64,000 nucleotides of DNA from CAVPFA01 sp963703655 (GCA_963703655.1 CAVPFA010000008.1:62001-126000); one strand, 5' to 3'. Positions 36,863 through 45,305 are shown, numbered from the stretch's first letter. Notes: generated by a model not told the origin, from the letters alone. Program-made: numbers and translations.

Positions 36863-37811
36863 TCAGGCGGCGTTCCCCGCGAGTCGCTCCGCGGCACGAA
36901 GCCTCGCGCTCGGCCGCGCGGGGGTTCCGGGCCACCTCGGCGGCACTCGGCAGACGGGCGCCGCGTGTGAGGACCCGTACCGTCGGCACGGCGCCACAGA
37001 CGCACGGAAGTCCCGGCGGGCACACGCAGCCTCCGCTCGACGCACGAGCAAAGCAGCGCTTCACGAGCCGGTCTTCCCCCGAGTGGTACGACAAGACGAT
37101 GCAGCGTCCTCCCGGGACGAGCACGTCGAGGGCGCTCTCGAGCCCGGCGGACAGCACCTCGAGCTCGTCGTTGACACGGATCCGCAGGGCCTGGAAAACC
37201 CTCTTGGCCGGGTGCCCGGCACGCTTGCGTGCGACTCCGGGGAGCGAGGCCTCGACGACCTCGACGAGCCGGGAAGTCGTCTCGATCGGACGGTTCGCCA
37301 CGATGCCCTCGGCGAGGCGGCGGGAGAACCGCCCTTCGCCGTTCTCGACGAACAGCTCGGTCAGCTCGCCAACGCCGAGGCTGTTCACGATTTCAGCAGC
37401 TGTGGCGCCGAGCTCGGGGTCCATCCGCATGTCGAGAGGACCGTCGAGCCGGTAGGAGAAGCCCCGCTCCGGCCGGTCCAGCTGCGGCGAGCTCACGCCG
37501 AGATCGAAGAGGACGCCCGCGACGGGCTGACCCGGTGCGAAGGCACCAAGGACCGCATCCAAGTCGTCGAACCGGGCCTTCACGACACGTGCCCGGTCCC
37601 CGAACTCGCTCAGGCGTGTAGAGGCTTCGGCGACGGCGTCATAGTCGGCATCTAGTCCGATCAGCTCTCGTGCCGGCTGTCCGGCCAGCAACGCCGCAGC
37701 ATGGCCACCCGCACCCACCGTGGCGTCCACGAGCAGTCCCTCGGGAACAGGCTCGAGCAATGCGACGACCTCCGACACCATGACGGGCGTGTGGCTGAAC
37801 TCCTGGGTCAT
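36863..37811 (-). CDS. rsmH: 16S rRNA m4C1402 methyltransferase, frameshift near the C-terminus
   Basis: RsmH (MraW) methylates C1402 of 16S rRNA with SAM. It begins SHTPVMVSEVVALLEPVPEG, then DATVGAGGHAAALL (SAM loop), GLDADYDAV, FDLGVSSPQLDRPERGFSYR, PLDMRMD and the late motif VLSYHSGEDRLVKR. The normal end SARLRAAERLAGNAA with a stop at 36863 is in another frame; one extra base near 36908-36920 explains this. Without the correction the frame runs on past 36030. The ATG at 37811 is preceded by a G-rich site. Confidence 0.9.
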
Positions 37812-37987
37812 CCGCAACCCCCCGACCAGATCGAGGGAAGGGCGTCCCTCGAAGTGGGGATGTGACAGGGCGGAGAGGGTTGGTAGGCCATCCGGCACTT
37901 CGGCCGAGGGGCTGCGGGCAACCCAGGAGGTAACAGGTGAGGATCGAGGCGGGAAGAGCCGTGCCGCTCCGACGGGCCGGCCATGGC

Positions 37988-38419
37988 TCACGGCCCGAGC
38001 CTTCCGGTGGTGGTCGCGACGGCTTCACGGGTCCGGCGTCCCGACCAACCTTCGGGCGACCAGAGCTCGACCCGATCCAGCACGCCGACGAACAGGACTT
38101 CCTGCTCCAGCTCGGCGAGGGCGCGGAGCTCGGACGGGACGGGCATGCGGTTCTGCCGATCGAATTCGACCCGGGTCACGAGCGAGGACCAGTCGCGCAG
38201 ATCGTTGCGGGTATCGACACCGCGGGCGTCCTTCTCGTGTTGTCGAGCCGCTTCGAGCTCGAATTCCTCCTCCGGCCACAGCGCCAGGCAACCGTCTGAT
38301 CCCGGCGTGAGAAAGCCGAAGTCCTGGAAGTGAAGGCGCATGCGCGACGGCAGGATCACCCGGCCCTTTGAGTCGAGCGAGCGGGGAAAGTTCCCGACGA
38401 ACCTGAAGCCTGGCGACAA
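37988..38419 (-). CDS. mraZ: transcriptional regulator MraZ
   Basis: MraZ is a DNA-binding protein related to AbrB that controls the division cluster. The 143-residue protein shows two SpoVT/AbrB-like repeats: GNFPRSLDSKGRVILPSRMR at the N-terminus and VEFDRQNRMPVPSELRALA in the second half. The usual start MxxG(T/N) suggests that the true N-terminus could be at or just before FVGNFPRS. It opens the division block, 176 nt upstream of rsmH, with a sigma-70-like promoter 60 nt upstream of its ATG. Confidence 0.92.
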   Translation of the reverse strand: MSPGFRFVGNFPRSLDSKGRVILPSRMRLHFQDFGFLTPGSDGCLALWPEEEFELEAARQHEKDARGVDTRNDLRDWSSLVTRVEFDRQNRMPVPSELRALAELEQEVLFVGVLDRVELWSPEGWSGRRTREAVATTTGRLGP

Positions 38420-38478
38420 AGTAGCCCTTCGTTCCCACTGTCACGGGCCATATCCTCCCTTGGCCCCCACCTGCCGCC

Positions 38479-38507
38479 ACTCTATGAGGTATATCCCCCA
38501 CCGTCAA
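38479..38507 (-). promoter_or_regulatory. sigma-70-type promoter for the division cluster, with G-rich MraZ-site-like repeats
   Basis: TTGACG (38507-38502), a 17-base spacer and TAGAGT (38484-38479) form a good housekeeping promoter on the minus strand. In and below it are GTGGGGG, GTGGCGG and GTGGGGG elements (38500 to about 38460), two of them spaced 10 bases, like the repeated TGGG boxes bound by MraZ. This points to autoregulation; the boxes are a visual match only. Confidence 0.6.
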
Positions 38508-38602
38508 CCACCCGGACATGTGAGAGGACGCGGTGCTCGGGCCGATGCGTGCCCGCAGCCAGGATGGCGGCGCTCCCTGCCGCCCGACTGGCGACAGTTC
38601 GC

Positions 38603-39682
38603 CTAGTGACCCAGATCCCGTCTGGGATCGGGGCGGGCGCCGGAAGCGGTCTCGGCGATCAGGGCGGCGAGCCGGCTCGGCGCTGTGAGCACCCCTGAGG
38701 CCACGAGATCGTCGGGCGCCCACCAGCGCACCTCTCGAACATTCTCCAAAGCGAGACGAGCGAGACGATCGGCCGAGACCGTGAAAGCGGCGGTCCGGCA
38801 AGCGAGCCATCGTTCCCGCTGGGTCGTCCACACCCCGTTGAAGCAGAAGGTGAGGGTGCGGCGGCCGACGAACGCTCCGAGCACGAGGTCCTCGCGCCCG
38901 ACCTCCTCGCTGAGCTCACGCCTCGCGGCCTCCAGGTGGTCCTCGCCCGGTTCCAGGCCGCCCCCTGGCGGGCACCACCAGCTGAGGCCGGTGGCGTCGT
39001 CCTCGAACCGGACAAGGAGCCCTCGGCCGGTCTCATCGACGATGAGCGTCCTCACGGCCTCGCGGATCGGCTCCATCATCACGCTGATCGGGATGTCCAC
39101 GACGAGGGTCCCCGTGCGCCGGTCCTCGAGCCGGCCGACCACGTTGTCGAGCGGGTCGACGAGCGCGGCAAGCCCCGGCGAGCAGGAGAAGACAATCTGT
39201 GCCCCTGCCCGGCGGGCTTGCGCAAAGGCGGAGTCGACCCCGCCATCCGCGCCGAGAGCGATGCCGAACCACGCCGCCCCGAGACGAAAGACGCCCCCGG
39301 TCTCGCCGGGCGTGAAGCCCCGCTCTCCCTCTCCCAGGTGGCTCTTTCGATAGTGGCCGTGCAGAAAGCCGCCGTGCGCGTACAGCTGGGTGATGAAGAA
39401 TCGACCGGACGCACGTTCGGCAATCCCGAAGATGGCACCGACGCCGAGGCGTGCGGTTGCGGCGAGCACCTCGGCGACCGGATGGCTGTCGACGGCCAGG
39501 GCGGCGCCGGGCCGGCGATCCGGGTCGATTGATCCCGTGAGCGAGAATTCGGGGAAGACGGCGAGATCGCAGCCCGCTTCTGCTGCACTCTGGAGTACCG
39601 AGAGGTGCGCGGCGAGGTTGTCCTCGTGCGCGCCCTTGCCGGCCGGAATTGCCGCCAGCATCGCACGCATCGCGCTCATCAT
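38603..39682 (-). CDS. degenerate nitrilase-like domain fused to a Nudix hydrolase
   Basis: Residues 1-205 are a shortened carbon-nitrogen hydrolase (nitrilase) domain. The catalytic Glu (VFPEFSLTG, E45) and Lys (GHYRKSHLGEGE, K113) are present, but where the nucleophile Cys is expected the sequence is GIALGADGGVD (Gly near 144), and about 80 residues of the usual fold after this point are missing. Residues 210-359 are a Nudix domain with a full box, GGLEPGEDHLEAARRELSEE then VG, at about 241-262. The Nudix part should hydrolyse a nucleoside diphosphate derivative; the nitrilase part is probably catalytically dead. The gene ends a long minus-strand run and precedes the mraZ promoter. Confidence 0.8.
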   Translation of the reverse strand: MMSAMRAMLAAIPAGKGAHEDNLAAHLSVLQSAAEAGCDLAVFPEFSLTGSIDPDRRPGAALAVDSHPVAEVLAATARLGVGAIFGIAERASGRFFITQLYAHGGFLHGHYRKSHLGEGERGFTPGETGGVFRLGAAWFGIALGADGGVDSAFAQARRAGAQIVFSCSPGLAALVDPLDNVVGRLEDRRTGTLVVDIPISVMMEPIREAVRTLIVDETGRGLLVRFEDDATGLSWWCPPGGGLEPGEDHLEAARRELSEEVGREDLVLGAFVGRRTLTFCFNGVWTTQRERWLACRTAAFTVSADRLARLALENVREVRWWAPDDLVASGVLTAPSRLAALIAETASGARPDPRRDLGH

Positions 39683-39720
39683 TGCCCGTCGCCATGGTCG
39701 GGTCGACAGCGCCTCGGTGC

Positions 39721-40430
39721 TCAGGGAGGAGGCTCAAGAGCTCTCTCGTCAGCGAATCGGCGAGGTGCTCCGAGTCGCGGAGGCCGGTGTCCTCGAGGGC
39801 GCCACGAGCAGCCGCACGGTCGCCTGGCGATCCTGACAACAGGCCGGCCAGGTCGCCGGCTCGGTCGTTCAGGAGCGCCATCGAATGGATCCAGGCGCCC
39901 GAGCGCTCCCTGCGCTGGGACATGCCGACGACCTTGCGTCCCGCGACGGTCACCTCGCCCGCGCCGAGCCCCGCGTAGCACAACAGTTTGGACCAGGGCG
40001 TCGTCTGTGCCGGCCCGCGGTGCACCGCGATCGCGGCCGGCCCTGGCGATGTGCACAGCACTCGTGCGATCGCTTCTGCATAGACCGCGCCCAGCCAAAG
40101 GAACGACTTTCCGACGTCTGCTTGCGCCAGGACGTCCCCGTTAGGCACGAAGAAGTCCAGCCAGACTTGAGCCCCGGGCGCCACCAGGACCGCACCCCCT
40201 CCGCTTCGGCGGCGAACAAGGTCCAGGCCCGCCGCGGCGAGCCGCTCGCCGTCGAAGTCAGAGGACCCTTGCGCGCTCCCGATGACGACCGCCGGGGCGC
40301 AGGGGACGCTGACCCGGACGATGCGGCCGTCGGCCTTGTCGGGCAGACCGCGGTGAAGCGCGGCCGGGGTGGCCCGGCGCTCGAGGACGCTCCATCGCCG
40401 ATCGCGACCCGTCGGCGCCTGCCGGCTCAG
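39721..40430 (-). CDS. lipoate-protein ligase A-like (LplA/BPL family) protein, probable CTG start and C-terminal indel
   Basis: The protein has the biotin/lipoate ligase fold: VVIGSAQGSSDFDGE, the key loop VRRRSGGGAVLVAPGAQVWLD, AVHRGPAQTTPWSKLLCYAGLGAGEV and TVAGRKVVGMSQRR with the catalytic Lys. It may attach lipoate or octanoate to lipoyl domains. No ATG/GTG/TTG fits the start well; CTG at 40430 overlaps the HNH stop as CTGA (GTG 40475 is the alternative). The body ends in LTRELLSLLP, but the frame then runs on inside the next gene; one extra C near 39723-39727 would give a stop at 39721. I assume an indel there. Confidence 0.72.
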
Positions 40431-40945
40431 AGCCCGACGGCTCGGCCGAGGACGGGCCGGACGTACGGGGCCCACTCGTCACGAACCTCGCCACTGGCGG
40501 CGAGCAGCCACAAGCGGGAGCGAGGTGCACGCGGCACCCTCACGAGCCTGAAGCCCGCCTCGTCGAGCAGTCTGTCCTCCTTGCGGCTGTTGCAGCGCCG
40601 GCAGCACGCGACGACGTTGTCCCAGCTGTGCGTGCCACCCCGGCTGCGAGGGACGACATGATCGATGTTCTCGGCCTGGCCGCCGCAGTACTGGCAGCGG
40701 TGACCGTCCCGGGCGAAGACAGACCTGCGCGTGACCGCGACGCGGGCTTGGTGCGGCACCCGGACATAGTTGACCAGTCGGACGATCGACGGCTCGGGGA
40801 ACTTCGCCCGGGCAGAGTGCAGGTCATGGCCCGTTCCGTGCACGAGCACCGCCTTGTCGGCCAGCACCAGGACGAGCGCTCGCCGCGAGGCGACGACCGA
40901 GAGCGGCTCGAACGACGCATTCAGCACGAGAGCGCGGCCGACCAT
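40427..40945 (-). CDS. HNH endonuclease family protein
   Basis: This 172-residue protein has an N-terminal domain VGRALVLNASFEPLSVV, common to an actinobacterial HNH subfamily, then RRSVFARDGHRCQYCGGQAE, NIDHVVPRSRGGTHSWDNVV and CCRRCNSRK. The two CxxC pairs bind structural zinc and the His-Asn-His residues form the nuclease site. Such stand-alone genes are widespread and their natural role is poorly known; nothing here marks a mobile element. The ATG is at 40945; upstream in-frame readings overlap the previous gene. Confidence 0.88.
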   Translation of the reverse strand: MVGRALVLNASFEPLSVVASRRALVLVLADKAVLVHGTGHDLHSARAKFPEPSIVRLVNYVRVPHQARVAVTRRSVFARDGHRCQYCGGQAENIDHVVPRSRGGTHSWDNVVACCRRCNSRKEDRLLDEAGFRLVRVPRAPRSRLWLLAASGEVRDEWAPYVRPVLGRAVGL

Positions 40946-40986
40946 CTCAGCGTGCTTGTCGTCCCGGGCGAGACATGATGCGGAGG

Positions 40987-41289
40987 CTACTGCAATGGCG
41001 CGCGGCGCCGTGACGACCTGCACCACTCGAGCCAAGCGACCACATCGCCTGGCGAGGGGCGGGCGGCAGTGTCTCCGTACGCGGTCTCCATGCGAAAGGA
41101 GAGCCATCCCGGCGAGGGAAGGGGGACCGGTGGCCAGCGGTGCCACCACCCGTGCGGGACCAGACCCGCCGACTCGACGACCGCGGTCGGCCAAAGCCAG
41201 GGTCGACGACCGACCGCCGCCACAGCCTCGACCCACCACGCTCGACCCGTCGGGGAGTATCGGGCACCTCCGCGACGACTCGTGATCAC
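40987..41289 (-). CDS. small hypothetical protein, 100 aa
   Basis: I do not recognise a named family. The GTG at 41289 overlaps the ROK-kinase stop as GTGA, which supports a real gene. The protein is rich in Trp, Pro and Arg, with WWVEAVAAVGRRPWLWPTAV, HGWWHRWPPVPLPSPGWL, SFRMETAYGD and PSPGDVVAWLEWCRSSRR. It has no signal peptide and no clear membrane helix. The conserved-looking core FRMETAYGD and its fixed place before the HNH gene suggest a small cytosolic protein, possibly nucleic-acid binding. Confidence 0.6.
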   Translation of the reverse strand: MITSRRGGARYSPTGRAWWVEAVAAVGRRPWLWPTAVVESAGLVPHGWWHRWPPVPLPSPGWLSFRMETAYGDTAARPSPGDVVAWLEWCRSSRRRAPLQ

Positions 41290-42227
41290 CCAGCGCCCTC
41301 CGACACGGTGACCAGGCGGTCGATGCCTCGCCAGCCGACTGCCGCCGCTCCCGTCAATGGGCCCGAGGCTCCGAGCCCCACCGGCTCGACGCGGCAGCCT
41401 CGTGCGTACGCGATCTGGGCCCGCGAGTCGAGCTCGGTCTGAGCTGCCGAGAAGAAGCTCGCCCCGTACCCGAGCGCGACCGAGCCGCCCACCAGCGCCA
41501 GACGCAGATCGAGCAGGCTCGCCGCCGAAGCAACCGCCCGCCCGACCAGCACACCGGTGCGCTCGACGATTTCCGGCGGTGCCTCCGCCGCTGGCCTGCC
41601 CGTGATCTCCTCGATGGCCGACCCGGAGGCCTCGGCCTCCAGGCAGCCCCGGGAACCGCAGCGGCACCGCCTGCCGGCCGGCTCGACAATGAGATGGCCG
41701 ATATGTCCGGCGTTGCCGCTCCGGCCGTCCAAAAGGCGCCCTTCGAGGACGATCCCGCCACCGATCCCGGTGGACACGACCATGGCCAGGAAGTTCTGCA
41801 CTCCCCGGCCGGCGCCTGCCCAGGCCTCGCCCAGAGCAAGGGCCTTGGCGTCATTGTCGATGAACACCGGTACCCCCGACAGGACGGGCAGAGCCTCCAG
41901 TCGGGATCGGAGAGGAAAATCGCGCCAGGCCGGGATGTTCAACGGCGAGACGGCTACGCCACCGGGTTCCATCGGTCCTCCCGTGCCGATCCCACAGGTG
42001 ACCACGGACATCCCGTGCGCCGAGGCCTTGCCGCAGGCCATCTCGACGAGATCGGCCAGAACCTGGAACAGCAGCTCGCTGTCGCAAGACCTGGGCGTTC
42101 CGATCCGATCGGTCGCCACCATTCGCGCCCGGCCGTCGACGAGTCCGACGGCGAGCTTGGTGCCACCGACGTCGACCGCTAGGCAGGCGGCTGACGTGCC
42201 CTTTGCGGGTGTCCCGACACCGCTCAA
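41286..42227 (-). CDS. ROK family sugar kinase (glucokinase-like)
   Basis: This cytosolic sugar kinase has DVGGTKLAVGLVD (ATP site), GIGTGGPMEPGG, FIDNDAKALALGEAWAGA with the catalytic Asp, the GxGIGGGIVLEG loop, GHIGHLIV and the zinc site CRCGSRGCLEAEASG (CxCGxxGCxE). All active-site positions are present, so it should phosphorylate glucose or a related hexose with ATP. It lies 16 nt after the DUF3040 gene and overlaps the small gene downstream. It differs from the polyphosphate-type ROK protein at 3634, so the window carries two ROK kinases. Confidence 0.9.
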   Translation of the reverse strand: MSGVGTPAKGTSAACLAVDVGGTKLAVGLVDGRARMVATDRIGTPRSCDSELLFQVLADLVEMACGKASAHGMSVVTCGIGTGGPMEPGGVAVSPLNIPAWRDFPLRSRLEALPVLSGVPVFIDNDAKALALGEAWAGAGRGVQNFLAMVVSTGIGGGIVLEGRLLDGRSGNAGHIGHLIVEPAGRRCRCGSRGCLEAEASGSAIEEITGRPAAEAPPEIVERTGVLVGRAVASAASLLDLRLALVGGSVALGYGASFFSAAQTELDSRAQIAYARGCRVEPVGLGASGPLTGAAAVGWRGIDRLVTVSEGAG

Positions 42228-42243
42228 GAGCTGGCGGCGAGCG

Positions 42244-42624
42244 TCAGTTGCGGTTCCCGAAGCGCGACCGCAAACGCCGGCGAAGGTCTGACCATTCGTC
42301 GCCGACCCCGTGCGCCCGCATCGATCCCTTGAGGCTGCCCAACCTTGCCGAGCCCGACTGCCCCGCGCTGTGGACGAACACCAGGGCGGCAGAGAGCATC
42401 ACGAGGAAGCCCAGGCTCCCCAGGAGCACCGATGACCGGAACGAGACCAGGAGGAGCACGAAGCCGCCGATGAAGGCGACGATCGATCCCCGACCCGACC
42501 GACCAGGGCGGTGACGCGGTGTGGTAGTGCTCACACGATCGGCGAACGCTCGATCATGCTCGTAGAGCTTCTGTTCCATCTCGTGGAGGATCCTCTGTTC
42601 CTCCTCGGAAAGCGGCATCGTCAC
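42244..42624 (-). CDS. DUF3040 membrane protein
   Basis: The 126-residue protein starts with the DUF3040 signature PLSEEEQRILHEMEQKL (family LSExExxxLxxIE), followed by a basic segment and two close membrane helices (about 48-60 and 66-88). DUF3040 proteins are common in actinobacteria and of unknown function. Its basic cytosolic tail (LRRRLRSRFGNRN) is typical. It lies 160 nt after dinB, with promoter-like sequence in between. Confidence 0.82.
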   Translation of the reverse strand: MTMPLSEEEQRILHEMEQKLYEHDRAFADRVSTTTPRHRPGRSGRGSIVAFIGGFVLLLVSFRSSVLLGSLGFLVMLSAALVFVHSAGQSGSARLGSLKGSMRAHGVGDEWSDLRRRLRSRFGNRN

Positions 42625-42737
42625 CCCCTCTCCGACAGCGAAACATGCTGCACGCCGTCAATCATTCCACATGCGAAAGGGCCCAACAACGGCGCGAACG
42701 CGTACGTCCGTCGGATTGCGCACACTCCACACGAGCA

Positions 42738-42764
42738 AACAGCCGGGGTTCCGAGGTGATTCCC
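42738..42764 (-). promoter_or_regulatory. possible SigR/SigH-like promoter before the DUF3040 gene
   Basis: GGGAAT (42764-42759), an 18-base spacer and GTTTG match the GGGAAT-N18-GTT pattern of the oxidative-stress sigma factor family SigR/SigH. A second element TTGACG lies nearer the gene. This is pattern matching only. Confidence 0.25.
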
Positions 42765-42784
42765 GCAGCCTCCCGAAAACTCCG

Positions 42785-44065
42785 TCACTCCGACGGCCCC
42801 CACGGGGCGTCGCCTATCTGCTTGACACGCAGTCCGGAGCCGCTGACAAGCGCGGCCGGGCCTACCGAGGCGCTGCCGTACCGCTCTCGGATGGAGTCGA
42901 CGGCAGCGTCGAGGTCCGAGCGGGCGGAAGTGGCGCGCGATTGCAGGTCGGCGTTGGTCGCAGTTTCGAAGAGTGCGAGCTGTTCACCGGGCCCGCCGGC
43001 GCGCTCCTCGAGCGACGACACGCCCACCCCGAGCAGGCGAATCCCTGGGTGCACCTCGATGCCTGACAGCAACGCCGTGGCGATCTTCACGAGCTCAGCC
43101 GACGAGACGACCGGGCGGCGCAGCGAATGGGATCGAGTGATCGTCCTGAAGTCCCCGTACCGGAGCTTGACGGTCACCGTCCGCCCAGCCAGGCTCGCCG
43201 CGCGGAGCCGGCTGCTGACGGAATCGGCCATCCGCACCACCTCGAGGCGGAGTTGCTCTGGATCGCGCCGGTCGACAGCGAACGTCTCCTCGTGGCTGAC
43301 GGACTTCACCGGTCTGCCCGCGACGACCGGCCGGTCGTCGTGGGCCCACGCGAGCTGGTGGAGCTGGCGGCCCGCAGCATTGCCGACCAGGCCGACGAGA
43401 TGAGCCGGGTCGATCCTTGCAAGATCGCCGATCGTGGCGATCCCGTAGCGAGCGAGCCGTTCGGCGGTCCGGGGTCCCACGCCCCATAGGTCTGAGACCG
43501 GCCGAGGGTGGAGGAAGGCCAATTCGTCCTCATTGCGAACGACGAACACGCCGGTCCCGGCAACCGGCCCACGAGCCGAAGGGGACGGCTTCGCAGCTCT
43601 CGAGGCGAGCTTGGCAAGCAGTTTGCAGCTGGCGATCCCCACGGAACACGACAGCCGGAGATCCTCGCGGACGCGGCCACGAATCGCCTCGGCGATGTCC
43701 GAGCTCGAGCCGAAGAGCCGGTGACCACCCGACACGTCGAGAAACGCCTCGTCCAGCGCGATCGGCTCGACTAAAGGCGTGAAGACCGCGAGGACCTTGT
43801 GGAGCTGGCGGCTCACCTCGCCGTAGCGAGCATGTCTGCCGGGCAGCACGACGGCACTTGGGCACCGCCGCCGCGCTTCGACCATGGACATGGCGGACCG
43901 AACCCCGGTGGCTCTTGCCTCGTAGGAACACGACGCCACCACCCCGCGCGAGCCGGTCCCGCCGACGATCACCGCAAGCCCGAGGAGCTTCGGGTCGTCC
44001 AGCACCTCTACGGCGGCGAAGAACGCGTCCATGTCGACGTGCAGGATGTCGAGCGACGTGGTCAC
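42785..44065 (-). CDS. dinB: DNA polymerase IV (Y family)
   Basis: This is an error-prone translesion polymerase. Active-site motifs are ILHVDMDAFFAAVEV (metal Asp), the YEARATGVRSAMSM steric region, and LDEAFLDVSG (catalytic Asp-Glu). HhH elements, the little-finger domain and a C-terminal stretch (EQLALFE) follow; EQLALF resembles a beta-clamp-binding peptide (QLxLF). The GTG at 44065 overlaps the PIG-L stop as GTGA. Length 426 residues. Being in the nrdR operon beside the LexA locus, it may be SOS-linked, though I see no SOS box directly before the operon. Confidence 0.92.
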   Translation of the reverse strand: MTTSLDILHVDMDAFFAAVEVLDDPKLLGLAVIVGGTGSRGVVASCSYEARATGVRSAMSMVEARRRCPSAVVLPGRHARYGEVSRQLHKVLAVFTPLVEPIALDEAFLDVSGGHRLFGSSSDIAEAIRGRVREDLRLSCSVGIASCKLLAKLASRAAKPSPSARGPVAGTGVFVVRNEDELAFLHPRPVSDLWGVGPRTAERLARYGIATIGDLARIDPAHLVGLVGNAAGRQLHQLAWAHDDRPVVAGRPVKSVSHEETFAVDRRDPEQLRLEVVRMADSVSSRLRAASLAGRTVTVKLRYGDFRTITRSHSLRRPVVSSAELVKIATALLSGIEVHPGIRLLGVGVSSLEERAGGPGEQLALFETATNADLQSRATSARSDLDAAVDSIRERYGSASVGPAALVSGSGLRVKQIGDAPWGPSE

Positions 44066-44775
44066 TGTGCGAGCCGGATCCTTCGGAACGGCTCCGCGTA
44101 GCCGACACCGGACTGTTGTCCGGCGTCCCCGGCGCCATCGCGAAGGGCGCTCGCGATCCAGTCGCTCGATTCGCCGAGCTGTGAGCGGTGGCAGGACACG
44201 GCCTCGATCTTCCTTTCGATGGTCGGGCTCACATCCACCCAGACATTCGGTTGCAGCGATCCCGACAGGTAGGCCGCCGTGACCTGATGCGCCGGCCCGG
44301 CGTCCTTGAAGTACAGCGGTGAGGCGGCGGCCGGCGCCGCTGCGTCGAGCGCAGCCCACCCGACGACCCGATGGTCCCGATGGTTGTAATGGTGCTCGCC
44401 GAAGAACACAGCCAGGGGATCCGGGCTGACGATCCCGTCGGGTCGCACTTCGCGGATGATCTCCACCAGCTCGCGCCTCAGTGCGGCGTCGTTCTCGAGC
44501 TCACCGTCGGGATGGCCGAGAAGGTGCAGGCCCTCGACCCCGAGAACCTCGGCGGAACGTTCCGCCTCCTCGACCCGCGCCGCCACGAGAGCCTCGGAGT
44601 CTGCTTCAGGGTCCGTCGTGCCCTTGTCACCGGAGGTGCAGATGAGCACGTGCACGACGCTTCCGGCGGCTGCCCAGCGCGCGAGCGTGCCACCACAGGA
44701 GATGGCCGGGTCGTCGGGGTGGGCGTAGATCGCGAGAACCCGGGCCGGCACCTCGTCGAGCAACGCCTCGTTCAT
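44062..44775 (-). CDS. PIG-L family deacetylase
   Basis: This is a zinc-dependent N-acetylglucosamine deacetylase-type enzyme (LmbE family). The metal motif AHPDDPAISCGGTLA is near residue 18 and the second histidine ligand lies in EHHYNHRDHRVVG. Relatives include MshB and Mca of mycothiol metabolism, but the motifs do not identify the substrate. Length 237 residues. The ATG overlaps the nrdR stop as ATGA and its stop overlaps dinB, so nrdR, this gene and dinB are translationally coupled. Confidence 0.88.
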   Translation of the reverse strand: MNEALLDEVPARVLAIYAHPDDPAISCGGTLARWAAAGSVVHVLICTSGDKGTTDPEADSEALVAARVEEAERSAEVLGVEGLHLLGHPDGELENDAALRRELVEIIREVRPDGIVSPDPLAVFFGEHHYNHRDHRVVGWAALDAAAPAAASPLYFKDAGPAHQVTAAYLSGSLQPNVWVDVSPTIERKIEAVSCHRSQLGESSDWIASALRDGAGDAGQQSGVGYAEPFRRIRLAQ

Positions 44776-45305
44776 TGTCCCGCGCGGCCCCTCGGCGAGC
44801 GGCTGGAGCCGTACGCCTGCCCAGCACCACCCGCACCACCCGCAGCGTCCTGCGGTGTCTCCTTGTTCAAAAGTCCCAGCTCGCGCGCGAAGTCGTCGAC
44901 CTGCTCGAAGCCCTTGTACACGCTGGCGAAACGGACCGAGGCGACCTCGTCGAGGTCCCGCAGTCCCTCCAGCACCGCGAGCCCGACCTGCTCGCTTTGA
45001 ACTTCAGGCCCGAGCGCCCAGGCCGTCTGCTCGACCATGGCGGCAAGCGCCTCGAGCTGCTTTGGCTCGACCGGCCGGTTCTTGCAGGCCGCGCGGGCGC
45101 CGGCGATGACCTTGCGCCGGTCGAAGGGCTCGCGGTGCGCCGACCGCTTCACGACCCACAGCACAGCCTGGTTCACCCGTTCGACGGTCGTGAACCTACG
45201 GGTGCACGAGAGGCATTCCCGGCGGCGGCGGATCGCCTCGCCCTGCTCCGCCTCGCGAGAGTCGACGACCCGGTCCTCGGTCGCCCCACACCACGGGCAG
45301 CGCAC
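44772..45305 (-). CDS. nrdR: transcriptional repressor NrdR
   Basis: NrdR represses ribonucleotide reductase genes according to ATP/dATP level. It has the N-terminal zinc ribbon VRCPWCGATEDRVVDSREAE with CLSC, then RRFTTVERVNQAVLWVVKR and the ATP-cone REPFDRRKVIAGARAACKNRPV. The GTG at 45305 starts exactly at the zinc ribbon. The C-terminus has a Gly/Ala-rich tail beyond the usual length (177 against about 150 residues). It lies beside lexA and the LysM gene, as in mycobacteria. Confidence 0.93.
   Translation of the reverse strand: MRCPWCGATEDRVVDSREAEQGEAIRRRRECLSCTRRFTTVERVNQAVLWVVKRSAHREPFDRRKVIAGARAACKNRPVEPKQLEALAAMVEQTAWALGPEVQSEQVGLAVLEGLRDLDEVASVRFASVYKGFEQVDDFARELGLLNKETPQDAAGGAGGAGQAYGSSRSPRGRAGQ

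Noticed and set aside
36030..37811. RsmH extended far beyond its normal length to 36030
   Set aside because: The normal C-terminus and stop (36863) are in another frame after a one-base shift, and the extension overlaps ftsL and the ftsI tail.
39033..39720. lplA-like protein running on over the nitrilase/Nudix gene
   Set aside because: After LTRELLSLLP the frame is Arg/Gly/Pro noise in the shadow of the next gene; a one-base indel before a TGA at 39721 is a simpler reading.
40427..40945. HNH gene as part of a homing or mobile element
   Set aside because: No intein, intron, terminal repeats or transposase are seen, and base composition matches the neighbours.
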